Source of the DNA: Lacihabitans sp. CS3-21
GTDB taxonomy: Bacteria > Bacteroidota > Bacteroidia > Cytophagales > Spirosomataceae
DNA length: 64,000 bases
Direction: 5' to 3'
NCBI RefSeq assembly: GCF_024343675.1
Contig: NZ_RJUD01000017.1
Coordinates: 18,961 to 82,960, forward strand
The notes under the pieces were generated by a model. That model saw only the letters and a program-made list of their open reading frames with translations. It was not told the DNA's origin and searched no databases. Every line of letters starts with the position of its first letter. The stretch's first letter is position 1. This document shows, piece by piece, positions 7,068 through 16,710 of the stretch. Both the position numbers and the translations under genes were made by a program.

Positions 7068-8669
7068 TCATTTGGCTTTGATAATAAGATCTGCGGCTTT
7101 TTCGGCAATCATGTAAACTGGGGCGTTTGTGTTACCCGAAACCAAGGTTGGCATAATGGAAGCATCCACTACTCGGAGGTTTTCTATGCCATGTACTTTG
7201 AGAGAACTGTCTACCACCGCCATTTCGTCATTTCCCATTTTGCAGGTACCAACCGGGTGATAAACGGTTTCTACTTGTTTCTGAATATGATCCCAAATCG
7301 CATCATCTGAAGTGCCCAAAGGTGGTGTAATTATCTTATCAATATGGCTTGAAAATGCTTTTGAGCCGAGTACCTCTAAGGCTTTTTTTCCACCTTCGAT
7401 AAGTACTTTTCTGTCATCTTCGTGTTCCAAAAAATTAGGCTGAATTAGAGGTGAATCTTTGGCATTTTTGCTTCTTAAACTTACAAATCCTCTACTTTTT
7501 GGTCGTAAAAGTGTCGGAAGGATACTTACTCCGTCAACAGTTGGGAAGGTTTTGATGTCATACACATCACAAGAATAATCGTCACCCAAGTGCAGTGAAG
7601 CAAAATGAAATTGATAATCTACCCTTTCTGGACTCAAAGATGTGCTTCCAAATGCAATGGCTTCTAATGGCCCTATAGTGAAAATACCTGTTTTGAAAAG
7701 TAAATATTGCACCAAATCTTTGAGTTGATTCAATGGTTTTAAGTGATGGTTTTGGCCTTCTTGGGTGGTTGTAAGTGCACTAATGGCATAGAACAAATGG
7801 TCTTGCAAGTTTTTGCCAACACCCGGAAGATGTTTTTTGCATTCTATCCCTTGTGCTTTCAGCTCATCTTTGTCACCAATGCCTGAAAGCATCAATATTT
7901 GTGGAGAAATAAATGATCCAGTGGAAAGGATAACCTCTTTCAAAGCTTTATAAATGCCTGTTGATTTGTTGGTTACTTCTACTCCGACGGCTTTGTCTTT
8001 TTCTATCATAACCCGCTCTATGCGTGTGTTGGTTAGAATAGTGAGATTTTTTCTGTGTTTGATGGGATTCAGAAACGCATCCACAGCACTGTGTCTTTTG
8101 CTGTTTTTGATATTGAATTGAAACCGGCCTGTTCCTGCTTGTTGCTCACCGTTATAATCTTTATTATCAGAAAAGCCTCTTTCAATACAAGATTCAATGA
8201 AAGCTTGAGAAAAAGGTGTTTTGAAATTCTTTGAAAATTCCACATTCAGCAAACCTTCGTTTCCATGAAAATCATTCTGGATATCTTGGTTGTTTTCTGA
8301 TTTTTTGAAAAATGGCAAAACATCTTCATAAGCCCATCCTTCATTGCCAAGTTTTGCCCAATCGTTGTAGTCTTCTTTATTCCCTCTCACATAAGCCATG
8401 GCATTGGTGGAGCTACTGCCACCCATCACTTTGCCTCTTGGTAGATAGATTTTTCGGTTAAGAATATGTTCCTGAGGTTCGGTATAATAGCCCCAATCTA
8501 CTTCAGTTCTATGAAGCTTGGCATACCCAGCTGGTATATGAATCTCCATTTTGGAGTCTTTTCCGCCAGCTTCTATTAGCAAAACGGAGTTTTCTGGATT
8601 TTCAGACAGACGATTGGCCAAAACGCAACCTGCACTTCCTGCACCAACAATAATGTAATCAAAAGTCAT
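7068..8669 (-). CDS. GMC-family FAD-dependent oxidoreductase (choline dehydrogenase-like)
   Basis: A 533-residue glucose-methanol-choline oxidoreductase. The N-terminal dinucleotide-binding motif [17 protein letters not shown] is at residues 8-24. The GMC signature [18 protein letters not shown] is near 79-96. The C-terminal catalytic pair is present as the His in [10 protein letters not shown] and the Asn in [13 protein letters not shown]. The closest resemblance is to BetA/AlkJ-type alcohol dehydrogenases, which oxidise primary alcohols or choline at the inner membrane. The substrate is not determined. It sits in a minus-strand run with an esterase, an alcohol dehydrogenase and a PhyH dioxygenase. 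Confidence 0.93.
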   Translation of the reverse strand: MTFDYIIVGAGSAGCVLANRLSENPENSVLLIEAGGKDSKMEIHIPAGYAKLHRTEVDWGYYTEPQEHILNRKIYLPRGKVMGGSSSTNAMAYVRGNKEDYNDWAKLGNEGWAYEDVLPFFKKSENNQDIQNDFHGNEGLLNVEFSKNFKTPFSQAFIESCIERGFSDNKDYNGEQQAGTGRFQFNIKNSKRHSAVDAFLNPIKHRKNLTILTNTRIERVMIEKDKAVGVEVTNKSTGIYKALKEVILSTGSFISPQILMLSGIGDKDELKAQGIECKKHLPGVGKNLQDHLFYAISALTTTQEGQNHHLKPLNQLKDLVQYLLFKTGIFTIGPLEAIAFGSTSLSPERVDYQFHFASLHLGDDYSCDVYDIKTFPTVDGVSILPTLLRPKSRGFVSLRSKNAKDSPLIQPNFLEHEDDRKVLIEGGKKALEVLGSKAFSSHIDKIITPPLGTSDDAIWDHIQKQVETVYHPVGTCKMGNDEMAVVDSSLKVHGIENLRVVDASIMPTLVSGNTNAPVYMIAEKAADLIIKAK

Positions 8670-8734
8670 TTATTTAAGGGTTTATGAAATAAATATAGGA
8701 CTTTTTGGGCTTCTAAAAAAATATTCAAAAATCC

Positions 8735-9523
8735 TTAGAGCTGAGAATCAAAAAATATCAATGTTTCGGCAATATGTTCTGCCCAATATTCCCATGAATG
8801 TTCACCGGGGTTTTCTTTATAGATATGGTGAATATTGTGTGTGAGAAGCTCTGAGTGGAGCTTTCTATTTTGTTCTATTAATACATCATTAGATCCACAA
8901 TCGAAGCGGAAAGAAGGGAGGTTTGCTTTATTTTTTATCATCCAATCCATTACCCCATCTTGTTCGATGGCTTGATTTTTAATCGTTTCAAAATCAGCAA
9001 CAAATTGCTTCAATTGTTCAAAATGTGTGATGGAAGATAATCCTGAAAAAGCTTTGAAAAGATGTGGGTATTTTGCTCCTAATCGCAATGCACCATAGCC
9101 GCCCATGGAAAGACCTGTGATGAAAATTGGTGATTTATCGGTTATTTGTGTGTATTGCTCTTTCATTACATCAATAACATCTTCCACAATCCATTTTTCA
9201 TAATTCTCGGTTTTGTGAGGTACATATCCACTTCCATCACCCAAAAGTCCGTCAGAGGGCATCACGAATAACATAGGCTTTATTTTTCCTTCTTTTATCA
9301 ACCTTTGAGCAGTTTCATGTACTTTGCCTTTCATTGACCAAGCCCAATGGCTGCCATAAACCCCGTGAAGTAAAATAACCAATGGCAACGATTTGTCTGA
9401 AATGTCATTTTTTGCTGGATTGAAAATCGTAATGTCGGCACGTTTTTTTAGTGCATTACTTTTTACAGTAATAAAGTCAAGGACTTCATAACTGGATAAC
9501 TCGGTCGTGAAAAATTTTGTCAT
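8735..9523 (-). CDS. Putative esterase, esterase D/S-formylglutathione hydrolase-like
   Basis: A 262-residue alpha/beta hydrolase. The nucleophile Ser139 lies in GLSMGGYG, the likely acid is in CGSNDVL near 212 and the His is in GEHSWEYW near 243. The oxyanion-hole region LLHGVYGSHWAW is near 52-62. The family includes S-formylglutathione hydrolases and feruloyl or polyol esterases. No signal peptide is seen, so it is cytoplasmic. The frame continues to a GTG at 9544, but the ATG at 9523 gives the normal N-terminus. A zinc alcohol dehydrogenase lies upstream on the same strand, which would suit a formaldehyde-oxidation pair, but this is not proven. Confidence 0.87.
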   Translation of the reverse strand: MTKFFTTELSSYEVLDFITVKSNALKKRADITIFNPAKNDISDKSLPLVILLHGVYGSHWAWSMKGKVHETAQRLIKEGKIKPMLFVMPSDGLLGDGSGYVPHKTENYEKWIVEDVIDVMKEQYTQITDKSPIFITGLSMGGYGALRLGAKYPHLFKAFSGLSSITHFEQLKQFVADFETIKNQAIEQDGVMDWMIKNKANLPSFRFDCGSNDVLIEQNRKLHSELLTHNIHHIYKENPGEHSWEYWAEHIAETLIFFDSQL

Positions 9524-9673
9524 TTTAGTTTTTATAAAGGTCACGAAGTATAGCAGTTTACTTCACAGTGTTTCACGGTTTGATTTCTAAACTTTGAGAA
9601 AAATATTGTCTATAATCGTAAATCCAATATTGAATAAATTGTAAATCGAACTAATCTAAAATCGTCAAATGAA

Positions 9674-10786
9674 TCAATCGTCAAATCGAATAACTCCCTT
9701 GGCGTTCTTTCCCTCATGCATATCTTTGAAGGCAAGTTCTAAATCTTCCAAAGCATAAGTTCGTGTAATCATTTCATCCAATAGTAGGTCACCTTTGGCA
9801 TAAAGATCTTGGAGAATCGGAAAATCAATTTGCGGACGAGTTTTGCCATAAAGTGGATTTATATATATTTTATCCCATTCAAAAAGGTTCATGTCAATCT
9901 TGATTTCTTGCTCAATTCCACTAACTTGCACAGCCATTCCAGCATTTCGAACCATTGCCAATGGAGCCGCACCAAGCTCTGGAATTGCAGTACATTCGAA
10001 AGCATAATCTGCTCCTCTTCCATCACATAATTCTTTTACTGCTTTGGCTGCTTTTAACAAACCTATATCTTCTTTTTCTGCCAAAAGCGTATGTGTAGCA
10101 CCATATTCTAAGGCCATTTCAAGTCTTAATGGATTTATATCAACGGCAATTATTTTACCTGCACCTGCTATTCTTGCCCCTTGAATCACATTGAGACCCA
10201 CTCCGCCGGTACCTAAAACCACAACGTTGGTTCCGGGTTTAACTTTGGCGGCATTCACTACAGAACCGTAGCCAGTCATTACCCCGCAACCAACTATAGC
10301 AGCCGAAGGAAAAGGAATATCAACATGGACTTTAACGCAAGCTGCCTCTCTTACCAAAGTATATTCCGACATGGTTCCTAAACTGAAAGCCTTTTCGATG
10401 GGGCTTCCGTTTAAAATAGTTGATTCAAAAGAAGCATGGCCTCCGCTTACTTTATTGCCTGCAGTTACTGCCGAATTTCGTTCGCAAATATGCTGGTTTC
10501 CTTCTTGACACTGAAAACATTCATAACAAGGAATAGCCCAATTGAGCATGACTTTGTCGCCAATAGAAAAGTTCTTTACAGCTTCGCCAATGGCTACAAC
10601 TTCGCCTGCTCCTTCATGGCCCATTACCAAAGTTTTGCCCCACGATTGCGAATCCCAATCGGTATGACAAATTCCTGCTGCCTTTATTTGTACTAATATT
10701 TCATCGTTTTTAGGATCTGCAATTTCGATAGTTTGAATCGAAAATTTACCTTCGCCCGACGCTATTGCTGCTTTTGAATGTATCAT
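9674..10786 (-). CDS. Zinc-dependent alcohol dehydrogenase, class III-like (MDR family)
   Basis: A 370-residue medium-chain dehydrogenase. Catalytic zinc ligands are Cys40 (GICHTD), His57-Glu58 (GHEGAG) and Cys167 (VGCGVMTGYG). The structural zinc loop carries Cys87, Cys90, Cys93 and Cys101. The NAD(H) Rossmann motif is GTGGVGLN near 192. The overall pattern and length are those of class III / S-(hydroxymethyl)glutathione dehydrogenases. The gene starts 13 bp after the PhyH stop, so the two are cotranscribed. The two flanking genes, an esterase and a dioxygenase, suggest oxidation of an alcohol or aldehyde released by the dioxygenase. Confidence 0.92.
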   Translation of the reverse strand: MIHSKAAIASGEGKFSIQTIEIADPKNDEILVQIKAAGICHTDWDSQSWGKTLVMGHEGAGEVVAIGEAVKNFSIGDKVMLNWAIPCYECFQCQEGNQHICERNSAVTAGNKVSGGHASFESTILNGSPIEKAFSLGTMSEYTLVREAACVKVHVDIPFPSAAIVGCGVMTGYGSVVNAAKVKPGTNVVVLGTGGVGLNVIQGARIAGAGKIIAVDINPLRLEMALEYGATHTLLAEKEDIGLLKAAKAVKELCDGRGADYAFECTAIPELGAAPLAMVRNAGMAVQVSGIEQEIKIDMNLFEWDKIYINPLYGKTRPQIDFPILQDLYAKGDLLLDEMITRTYALEDLELAFKDMHEGKNAKGVIRFDD

Positions 10787-10799
10787 AATGGTAAGTTAA

Positions 10800-11594
10800 T
10801 TAAAAAACCACAGGATTTAGTTCAGTATTTATAATTTCTCCAACTTTGGCCCCAGGACACCAAACTTCCCAATCTTTCTTTTGATTTTCATTTTCAGGTT
10901 CTTTCAAAATCATGTTTTTGTCCATATAAATTACCGTCATTACCTTACGCATTTGATCTGTTTGGTTGGCTCCCGCACGGTGAAAAACCCATCCTGAGTG
11001 AAAACTTACTTCGCCTAAGTCAAATGGCTCAATAACATGTTTGAAATCAGTAACTCTTAACTTTTGAGCAATCATGTTTTCACTATCATCGCTGATAGCC
11101 AATTCTCGGCCTTCCACTATTGCATGACTGCCCGCACTAAACTCTAGCGGCCCCATTTCTAAAGGTATTTCTTGTAAAGGAATCCATGCAGTTATTGTTT
11201 TGTCTGATTCTAAAGGCCAATAATATTGGTCGGCATGCCATGGGGTGATGCCACCACCGCCCTCTTTGAAAAGTGCCTGGTCATGATAAATTCTTGCTCC
11301 TTCTGCTTGCATCAGTTCAGCGGCTATTTGACCCAAACGTCGACTCATCACAAATTCTTTGATGGTCTTATCTTCACGCCAAAGATTGAAAATCTGTAAA
11401 AAAGCTTTTCCATATGTATCTCGGGCATCAAGGGGTTTTTCCTGATTGTTGAGTTCGTTTACTTTTTCTGAGATTTTTTCACCATAATACGCAAGTGTTT
11501 CGGCATCAAATACATTTTTTAGTTTGAGATATCTGTTTTTTTGATAGAAGTCAATTTGTTCTTGGGAGAGTTCGTAGGTTTGGTCGAGTTTCAT
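10800..11594 (-). CDS. Phytanoyl-CoA dioxygenase (PhyH) family protein
   Basis: A 264-residue Fe(II)/2-oxoglutarate-dependent oxygenase. The facial triad is visible as His120 and Asp122 in PWHADQYYWPL and His205 in GWVFHRAGAN, with Arg216 as the likely 2-oxoglutarate anchor. PhyH relatives hydroxylate phytanoyl-CoA, ectoine, phosphonates, quaternary amines and many secondary metabolites, so the substrate is open. It is the first gene of the minus-strand run and is divergent from the AraC-family regulator across about 130 bp. That is the usual arrangement for an inducible catabolic operon. Confidence 0.92.
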   Translation of the reverse strand: MKLDQTYELSQEQIDFYQKNRYLKLKNVFDAETLAYYGEKISEKVNELNNQEKPLDARDTYGKAFLQIFNLWREDKTIKEFVMSRRLGQIAAELMQAEGARIYHDQALFKEGGGGITPWHADQYYWPLESDKTITAWIPLQEIPLEMGPLEFSAGSHAIVEGRELAISDDSENMIAQKLRVTDFKHVIEPFDLGEVSFHSGWVFHRAGANQTDQMRKVMTVIYMDKNMILKEPENENQKKDWEVWCPGAKVGEIINTELNPVVF

Positions 11595-11702
11595 AAAAGG
11601 TTTAAATTTTGATGATGCAAGTTGTAGAGAATTTAGAAAAATATATTTGACAAAATTTTCAAAGTATTGTCTAATATTATCATTATTGTCATTTAATATT
11701 GA

Positions 11703-11710
11703 TATTTTTG
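11703..11710 (+). promoter_or_regulatory. Candidate -7 box for the AraC regulator
   Basis: TATTTTTG matches the Bacteroidota -7 consensus TAnnTTTG and lies 15 nt before the GTG at 11725. No clear -33 element is seen at the normal distance, so support is moderate. Confidence 0.4.
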
Positions 11711-11724
11711 GTAAAAAAAGACAA

Positions 11725-12561
11725 GTGAAAGCTGTTCTTGAGAAATTAAACCAAGATATTACAAGCTCGTTTCTATTTCGAAAATTTGAGCTTTCTGCTT
11801 TTGACGCTCCTTTTCATTTTCACCCCGAATTTGAACTTACACATATAAAAAAAGGGGAAGGCCAACGGTATGTAGGCACTCAAGTTGAAGATTTTGAGGC
11901 GGACGATTTGGTTTTTCTAGGTTCAAATCTGCCCCATTGCTGGATCTCGAAGCCAGTCCCAGAAAACCAAACGGTTGAAGCAACTGTTGTTCAATTCAAA
12001 CGAGATTTTTTAGGTGAGGGCTTTTTGGAATTGCCTGAAATGCAAAAAATAAAAGATCTTTTTACCTATTCTAATGCTGGTTTAAAGATTTCAGGTAAGG
12101 GGAAAATAGAAATATTAACTGAAATGGAGCTTTTGGAAGAAAAGGATGAATACCCAAAGCTATTATCTCTAATGAAAATTTTGGGAATTTTAGCAAGTTC
12201 AAACGAATTAGTGCCTATTGATCGTTCTTTTTCAAGTTTAAAACATTCTAATAATGAAACTATTAGATTTCAGCGAGTTTTTGCATATTTAATTGAACAT
12301 TATCGAGAAGAAATTACGCTTAAGAAAATAGCAGAAGTTGCCCACCTTTCACCCACTTCTTTTTGCAGATATTTTAAAACCATTACCGGCAAAACTTTTC
12401 TAGAGATTATTAACGAATACAGAATACAATATGCTTGTCAACTTCTGAAAAAAAATGAATTATCGGTCAGCCAAATAGCTTTTGAAAGCGGCTTTAATGA
12501 TGTGCCGTATTTCAATAAACTGTTTAAAAAAATGAAAGGAGTGAGTCCGTTGGGGTATTAA
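11725..12561 (+). CDS. AraC-family transcriptional regulator
   Basis: A 278-residue regulator. An N-terminal cupin sensor domain has FHFHPEFELTHIKKGEG near residues 28-44 and DDLVFLGSNLPHCW further on. The C-terminus has two helix-turn-helix motifs (ITLKKIAEVAHLSPTSFCRYFK, then LSVSQIAFESGFNDVPYFNKLFKK). The frame is open back to a TTG at 11647, but that extension is hydrophobic and overlaps a -7 box. The GTG at 11725 matches the usual family N-terminus and I chose it. It probably controls the divergent PhyH-ADH operon in response to a small organic effector. Its stop directly abuts the stop of the convergent sulfatase. Confidence 0.88.
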   Translation: MKAVLEKLNQDITSSFLFRKFELSAFDAPFHFHPEFELTHIKKGEGQRYVGTQVEDFEADDLVFLGSNLPHCWISKPVPENQTVEATVVQFKRDFLGEGFLELPEMQKIKDLFTYSNAGLKISGKGKIEILTEMELLEEKDEYPKLLSLMKILGILASSNELVPIDRSFSSLKHSNNETIRFQRVFAYLIEHYREEITLKKIAEVAHLSPTSFCRYFKTITGKTFLEIINEYRIQYACQLLKKNELSVSQIAFESGFNDVPYFNKLFKKMKGVSPLGY

Positions 12562-14013
12562 CTACTGCCAAAAAACAATATCCCATTTTGTAATCCATGC
12601 TTTATCATATGTCTCATAAGCATCTATTTCATCACCTTTTCCATTTACTCTGGGATCATTGGTTTTTTTCATCCAAGTTTCCAGCTTGGTTTTTAAGGAA
12701 TATTTGGTGGTTTTATAACCTGGATTAGTGGCTAAATTTATCAAATTGTATGGGTCTTTTTTAACATCATATAATTCTTCAGCTGGTCTTTTCTCAAAAC
12801 CCATTTTAAAATATTTGGTCACATTTTTGTCTGCTTTATGATCCATCATGTAGGCTTTGGTACGGCCTCCATCCACATCACCATATTCAGAAGGCGTTCC
12901 CGCAATTGTCTCATCACCTGCAGGATTTCTATCCGGTCTGAGATTCTGAATATAAAGGAAATCTTTGGTCCGGAGGGCTCTCATGGGATATCCAGGATAA
13001 GAATTTCCCTTCTGGGCCCTTGCCATACAGTGTCTTTCTCTTTCCAAATAAACCTCATTTCTATGATTTGTTTTTTTGCCTTTCAATATCGGCAAGAGGC
13101 TAATTCCATCTATTTTATGATTGAAAGGAATAGATGCGAAATCCATAAAACTTGGAAATAGATCAATGAGATTAACGAAGGCATCGTTGTGGATATTTTT
13201 CTTGAATTCTCTGGGATAACTAATTAATAATGGAACTCTTGTGCCATAATCATAAAGGTTGGCTTTGGCATGCGGAAAAGGCATTCCATTGTCACCAGTG
13301 ACTACAATTATTGTATTTTCGAAAATACCTTTGGCTTTTAGCTTGGCTATTAATTCCCCAATTTCCTTATCCATTCTTTGAATTTCAGCAAAATAGTCCG
13401 CAACGTCACCTCTAATTTCGGGGGTATCGGGAAGGAATTTCGGTAAATTTATTTTTGAAGAGTCGATTCCAGAAGCTGTTCCGAATCCTATTTCATAAGG
13501 TCTATGTGGGTCATTTGTCCCCCACCAAAAACAAAAAGGTTTGTCTGTGCCGATACTATCTATAAATCTGTTGAATTCTTGTTTTGGTCCAGCTGGGTTT
13601 TCTTTATAACCTAATAAATCGAGTCTAGCCGGAGCCCATCCTTTTTTATCATGGGCTACTGCATATCCATTTTTTCTAAGTTCCTTTGTATAAGTTATTT
13701 CGTTAGGATCTAGTTTTCCCACCAGATTTACGCCTTCTTTTAGGTTATGTGAATATTTCCCTGTCAAAATAGAGCCTCTCGATGGTGTGCAGGAAGGATT
13801 TGCACAAAAAGCATTGTCGAATACAACTCCGTTTTTGGCAAGGGCATCTAAGTTTGGTGTTTTGAGGTCTTTGTTTCCATAAAATCCGGCAAAAGGATAA
13901 CTCCAGTCGTCAGCTAAAATGAAAAGGATATTTGGTTTTTTGTTTATCGTAATGGAGGAAAAATTCAATATTGAAAAGAGAATTATTGACAATAGGGCGA
14001 ATATTTTTTTCAT
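12562..14013 (-). CDS. Secreted sulfatase (type I, Cys-type)
   Basis: A 483-residue formylglycine-dependent sulfatase. After a signal peptide (about residues 1-23), Asp35-Asp36 of ILADDW are metal ligands. The modification signature CTPSR is at 75-79, with Cys75 to be converted to formylglycine. A second metal site, GDNGMPFPHAK, lies near 240. Cys-type sulfatases need an anaerobic or copper-type maturase, and none is encoded in this window. Substrates of the family include sulfated polysaccharides and choline sulfate. The gene is divergent from the phospholipase C gene. Confidence 0.93.
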   Translation of the reverse strand: MKKIFALLSIILFSILNFSSITINKKPNILFILADDWSYPFAGFYGNKDLKTPNLDALAKNGVVFDNAFCANPSCTPSRGSILTGKYSHNLKEGVNLVGKLDPNEITYTKELRKNGYAVAHDKKGWAPARLDLLGYKENPAGPKQEFNRFIDSIGTDKPFCFWWGTNDPHRPYEIGFGTASGIDSSKINLPKFLPDTPEIRGDVADYFAEIQRMDKEIGELIAKLKAKGIFENTIIVVTGDNGMPFPHAKANLYDYGTRVPLLISYPREFKKNIHNDAFVNLIDLFPSFMDFASIPFNHKIDGISLLPILKGKKTNHRNEVYLERERHCMARAQKGNSYPGYPMRALRTKDFLYIQNLRPDRNPAGDETIAGTPSEYGDVDGGRTKAYMMDHKADKNVTKYFKMGFEKRPAEELYDVKKDPYNLINLATNPGYKTTKYSLKTKLETWMKKTNDPRVNGKGDEIDAYETYDKAWITKWDIVFWQ

Positions 14014-14130
14014 TATTAGTTTTAAATCTAAAATGTAATATTAACAATTTCATGATATTCTTCTCTATGCTTAAGTGAATATCGGTTTTAGTTTTATGTA
14101 TATTTAAAACAAATTTAAGTAAATAGAAAT

Positions 14131-14158
14131 TTTGTTTTTAGAATTTTCATGTATTTTG
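14131..14158 (+). promoter_or_regulatory. Candidate promoter of the phospholipase C gene
   Basis: TTTG (14131-14134) and TATTTTG (14152-14158) are separated by 17 nt, 25 nt before the ATG. The -7 element is one base shorter than the TAnnTTTG consensus, so this is tentative. Confidence 0.35.
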
Positions 14159-14183
14159 TCAGATTACAATCAATCGTATAAAA

Positions 14184-16679
14184 ATGGACTCTCGTAGAGA
14201 TTTTATAAAGAAAGCTTCGATGTTGGCCGCCGGAATGGCTTTGCCAAGTTCTATCCTAAGGGCCATGGCCATCAATCCAGCTGAAGGAAGTACATTTTGG
14301 GATGCTGAACATGTGGTGATTTTGATGCAAGAAAATCGATCTTTTGATCATAGTTATGGCATGCTAAAAGGCGTAAGAGGTTTTAATGACCCACGGGCAA
14401 TTAGGTTGCCAAACAATAACAAAGTCTTTTTACAAACCAATCCTAAAGGAGAAACTTTTGCACCTTTTCGGTTAGATTTAAAAGAAACCAACGCTACTTG
14501 GATGAGTTCTCTGCCACATTCTTGGGAGAATCAGGTAGATGCCAGAAATGACGGAAAATACGACCAGTGGCTACAAGCAAAACCCTCAGGCCATGAAGAA
14601 TACAAAGAAATGCCTTTGACATTGGGGTATTATGACCGTGAAGATATTCCATTTTATTATGCTCTGGCGGATGCATTTACGGTTTGTGATCAGAATTTTT
14701 GTTCTTCGCTGACTGGCACTACACCCAATAGATTATACATGTGGTCGGGTACAATAAGAGAAAAGGCCAGTTTTGAATCAAAGGCCAATGTAAAAAATGA
14801 GGATATTGATTATGGACGTTGGGCGTATTGGAAGTCTTTTCCTGAACGCCTGGAGGAAGCGGGTATTTCCTGGAGAATATACCAAAATGAAATCAGTTTG
14901 AGGTCGGGTTTGGAAGGAGAAAGCGATGCTTGGTTGTCGAATTTTACCGATAATTCCATTGAATGGTTTGACCAATACAAAGTGAAGTTTGCTCCTGAGT
15001 ATCATGCCTATTTGCATAAAGAGAAGGACGTAATTCCGGTGAGAATTGAAGAGTTAAAGGCCAAAATTTCATCACTTTCAGGTCAGGAACTAGAAAAAGC
15101 AAAACGTGAATTGTCCAATCTACAATCCTTTTTGGAGATTTTGAAAGTAGATATAAAGGAATACACGCCTGAGAATTTTGAAAAACTGAGTTCTTTTCAG
15201 AAGAATCTGCATAAAAAAGCTTTTACGAATAATAGGGCAGACGCAGATTACAGAGAACTTGTAGCGATAGAATATGACGATAATGGCATAAAAAGGAGTT
15301 TGGAAGTACCCAAAGGGGATGTTTTGTATCAGTTCAGAAAAGATGTAAGTGAAGATAAACTCCCTGCGGTTTCGTGGTTGGTGGCACCTGAAAACTTCTC
15401 AGATCATCCAGGAGCACCTTGGTATGGAGCTTGGTATGTGTCTGAGGTAATGGAGATTCTAACCAAAAATCCTGAGATATGGAAGAAGACGATTTTCATT
15501 CTCGCTTATGACGAAAACGATGGGTATTTTGATCACGTTCCGCCGTTTGTGCCACCACATCATTTAAAACCAAATACTGGAAAAGTATCCTCAGGAATAG
15601 ACACTTCGGTAGAACACGTAAATATTGAACATGAAAAACTACGCAAATATAAAAATCCAGAAAAGGACGCCCGTGAAAGTCCCATAGGTTTGGGATTCAG
15701 AGTGCCTTTAGTTATTGCTTCGCCATGGAGTAGGGGTGGACAAGTTTGTTCTGAAATTTTTGATCATACCTCTATGTTGCAGTTTTTGGAAAAATTTGTC
15801 TCTAAAAAATTCAACAAAAATGTAAAAGAAGAAAATATAAGCGATTGGAGAAGAGCAGTTTGTGGGGATTTAACTTCTGTTTTTAAACCCTATAATGGTG
15901 AGAAAATAGAGACTTTGGAGTATGTCAAAAAAGAGCCTTTTTTAGAAGCCATTCATGCGGCCAAGTTTAAAAAATTGCCAAATAATTATAAAGCCCTGAT
16001 GCCAGAGGAGGTGATTGAAGCCAATAAATTTCCTGAGAAATCGGCCTGGATGCCCAAACAAGAAAAAGGAATAAAGCGAGCATGTGCTTTGCCGTACGAA
16101 CTTTATGTGGAGGGGAAAGAAAGAGATGATAAGTTTGATATAATTTTCAAAGTGGGCAAACAGATGTTTGGAGAGGAAGCTGTTGGCTGTCCATTTGTGG
16201 TGTATTACAGAGAAAATGGTGAGGTGAAAACTAGGAATTATGCATTGAAAGCGGGTGATACCATAACCGATACTTGGATGCTCGATAGCGAAAAATTTAA
16301 GTTTGAGGTTTATGGACCAAACGGTTTTTACAGGGCTTTTAAAATTAATGTGGAAACCAATGGCTTTGAATCGAAACTTTGGTATCAAGAAAACAAGGAT
16401 AGGAAGTTTAATGGTAATGTAGACCTACAAATTAAAAATATCAGTGGGAAAGCCATTCAGGTTGAAGTGGTTGATTTGGCCTATAAAACTGGAATAAAGA
16501 CCATTACGCTTTCAAAAAACGAATACAAAAAGGTTTCGCTGGATTTGACCCAAAGCCATTCATGGTATGATTTTTTGGTCAGAACCAAAGGTAGCAAAGA
16601 GGCAGGTTGGTATTATGCAGGCCATGTAGAAACTGGAAAAGAGAGCTTTACTGATCCACAAATGGGTGGATTGGTGTAA
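14184..16679 (+). CDS. Phosphocholine-specific phospholipase C, Tat-exported
   Basis: An 831-residue phosphoesterase-family protein hydrolysing phosphatidylcholine or sphingomyelin to release phosphocholine. The N-terminus carries a twin-arginine signal (SRRDFIKKA) and cleavable hydrophobic segment to about residue 30. The conserved active-site segments QENRSFDH (49-56), CSSLTGTTPNR near 175 and DENDGYFDHVPP near 450 are intact. Two C-terminal beta domains typical of bacterial non-haemolytic PLCs occupy about 630-825. It would act in the periplasm or outside the cell. It may be followed in one unit by the UlaG-like gene 31 bp downstream. Confidence 0.94.
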   Translation: MDSRRDFIKKASMLAAGMALPSSILRAMAINPAEGSTFWDAEHVVILMQENRSFDHSYGMLKGVRGFNDPRAIRLPNNNKVFLQTNPKGETFAPFRLDLKETNATWMSSLPHSWENQVDARNDGKYDQWLQAKPSGHEEYKEMPLTLGYYDREDIPFYYALADAFTVCDQNFCSSLTGTTPNRLYMWSGTIREKASFESKANVKNEDIDYGRWAYWKSFPERLEEAGISWRIYQNEISLRSGLEGESDAWLSNFTDNSIEWFDQYKVKFAPEYHAYLHKEKDVIPVRIEELKAKISSLSGQELEKAKRELSNLQSFLEILKVDIKEYTPENFEKLSSFQKNLHKKAFTNNRADADYRELVAIEYDDNGIKRSLEVPKGDVLYQFRKDVSEDKLPAVSWLVAPENFSDHPGAPWYGAWYVSEVMEILTKNPEIWKKTIFILAYDENDGYFDHVPPFVPPHHLKPNTGKVSSGIDTSVEHVNIEHEKLRKYKNPEKDARESPIGLGFRVPLVIASPWSRGGQVCSEIFDHTSMLQFLEKFVSKKFNKNVKEENISDWRRAVCGDLTSVFKPYNGEKIETLEYVKKEPFLEAIHAAKFKKLPNNYKALMPEEVIEANKFPEKSAWMPKQEKGIKRACALPYELYVEGKERDDKFDIIFKVGKQMFGEEAVGCPFVVYYRENGEVKTRNYALKAGDTITDTWMLDSEKFKFEVYGPNGFYRAFKINVETNGFESKLWYQENKDRKFNGNVDLQIKNISGKAIQVEVVDLAYKTGIKTITLSKNEYKKVSLDLTQSHSWYDFLVRTKGSKEAGWYYAGHVETGKESFTDPQMGGLV

Positions 16680-16710
16680 AATTTAATATTTTTGAGATAA
16701 ATATAAAATT

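Noticed and set aside
11647..11724. TTG-started N-terminal extension of the AraC regulator
   Set aside because: The 26 extra residues are hydrophobic and unlike the family, and they overlap a consensus -7 box.
15942..16388. 148-codon minus-strand ORF inside the phospholipase C gene
   Set aside because: It is antisense to the conserved C-terminal domains of the phospholipase and shows no recognisable domain.
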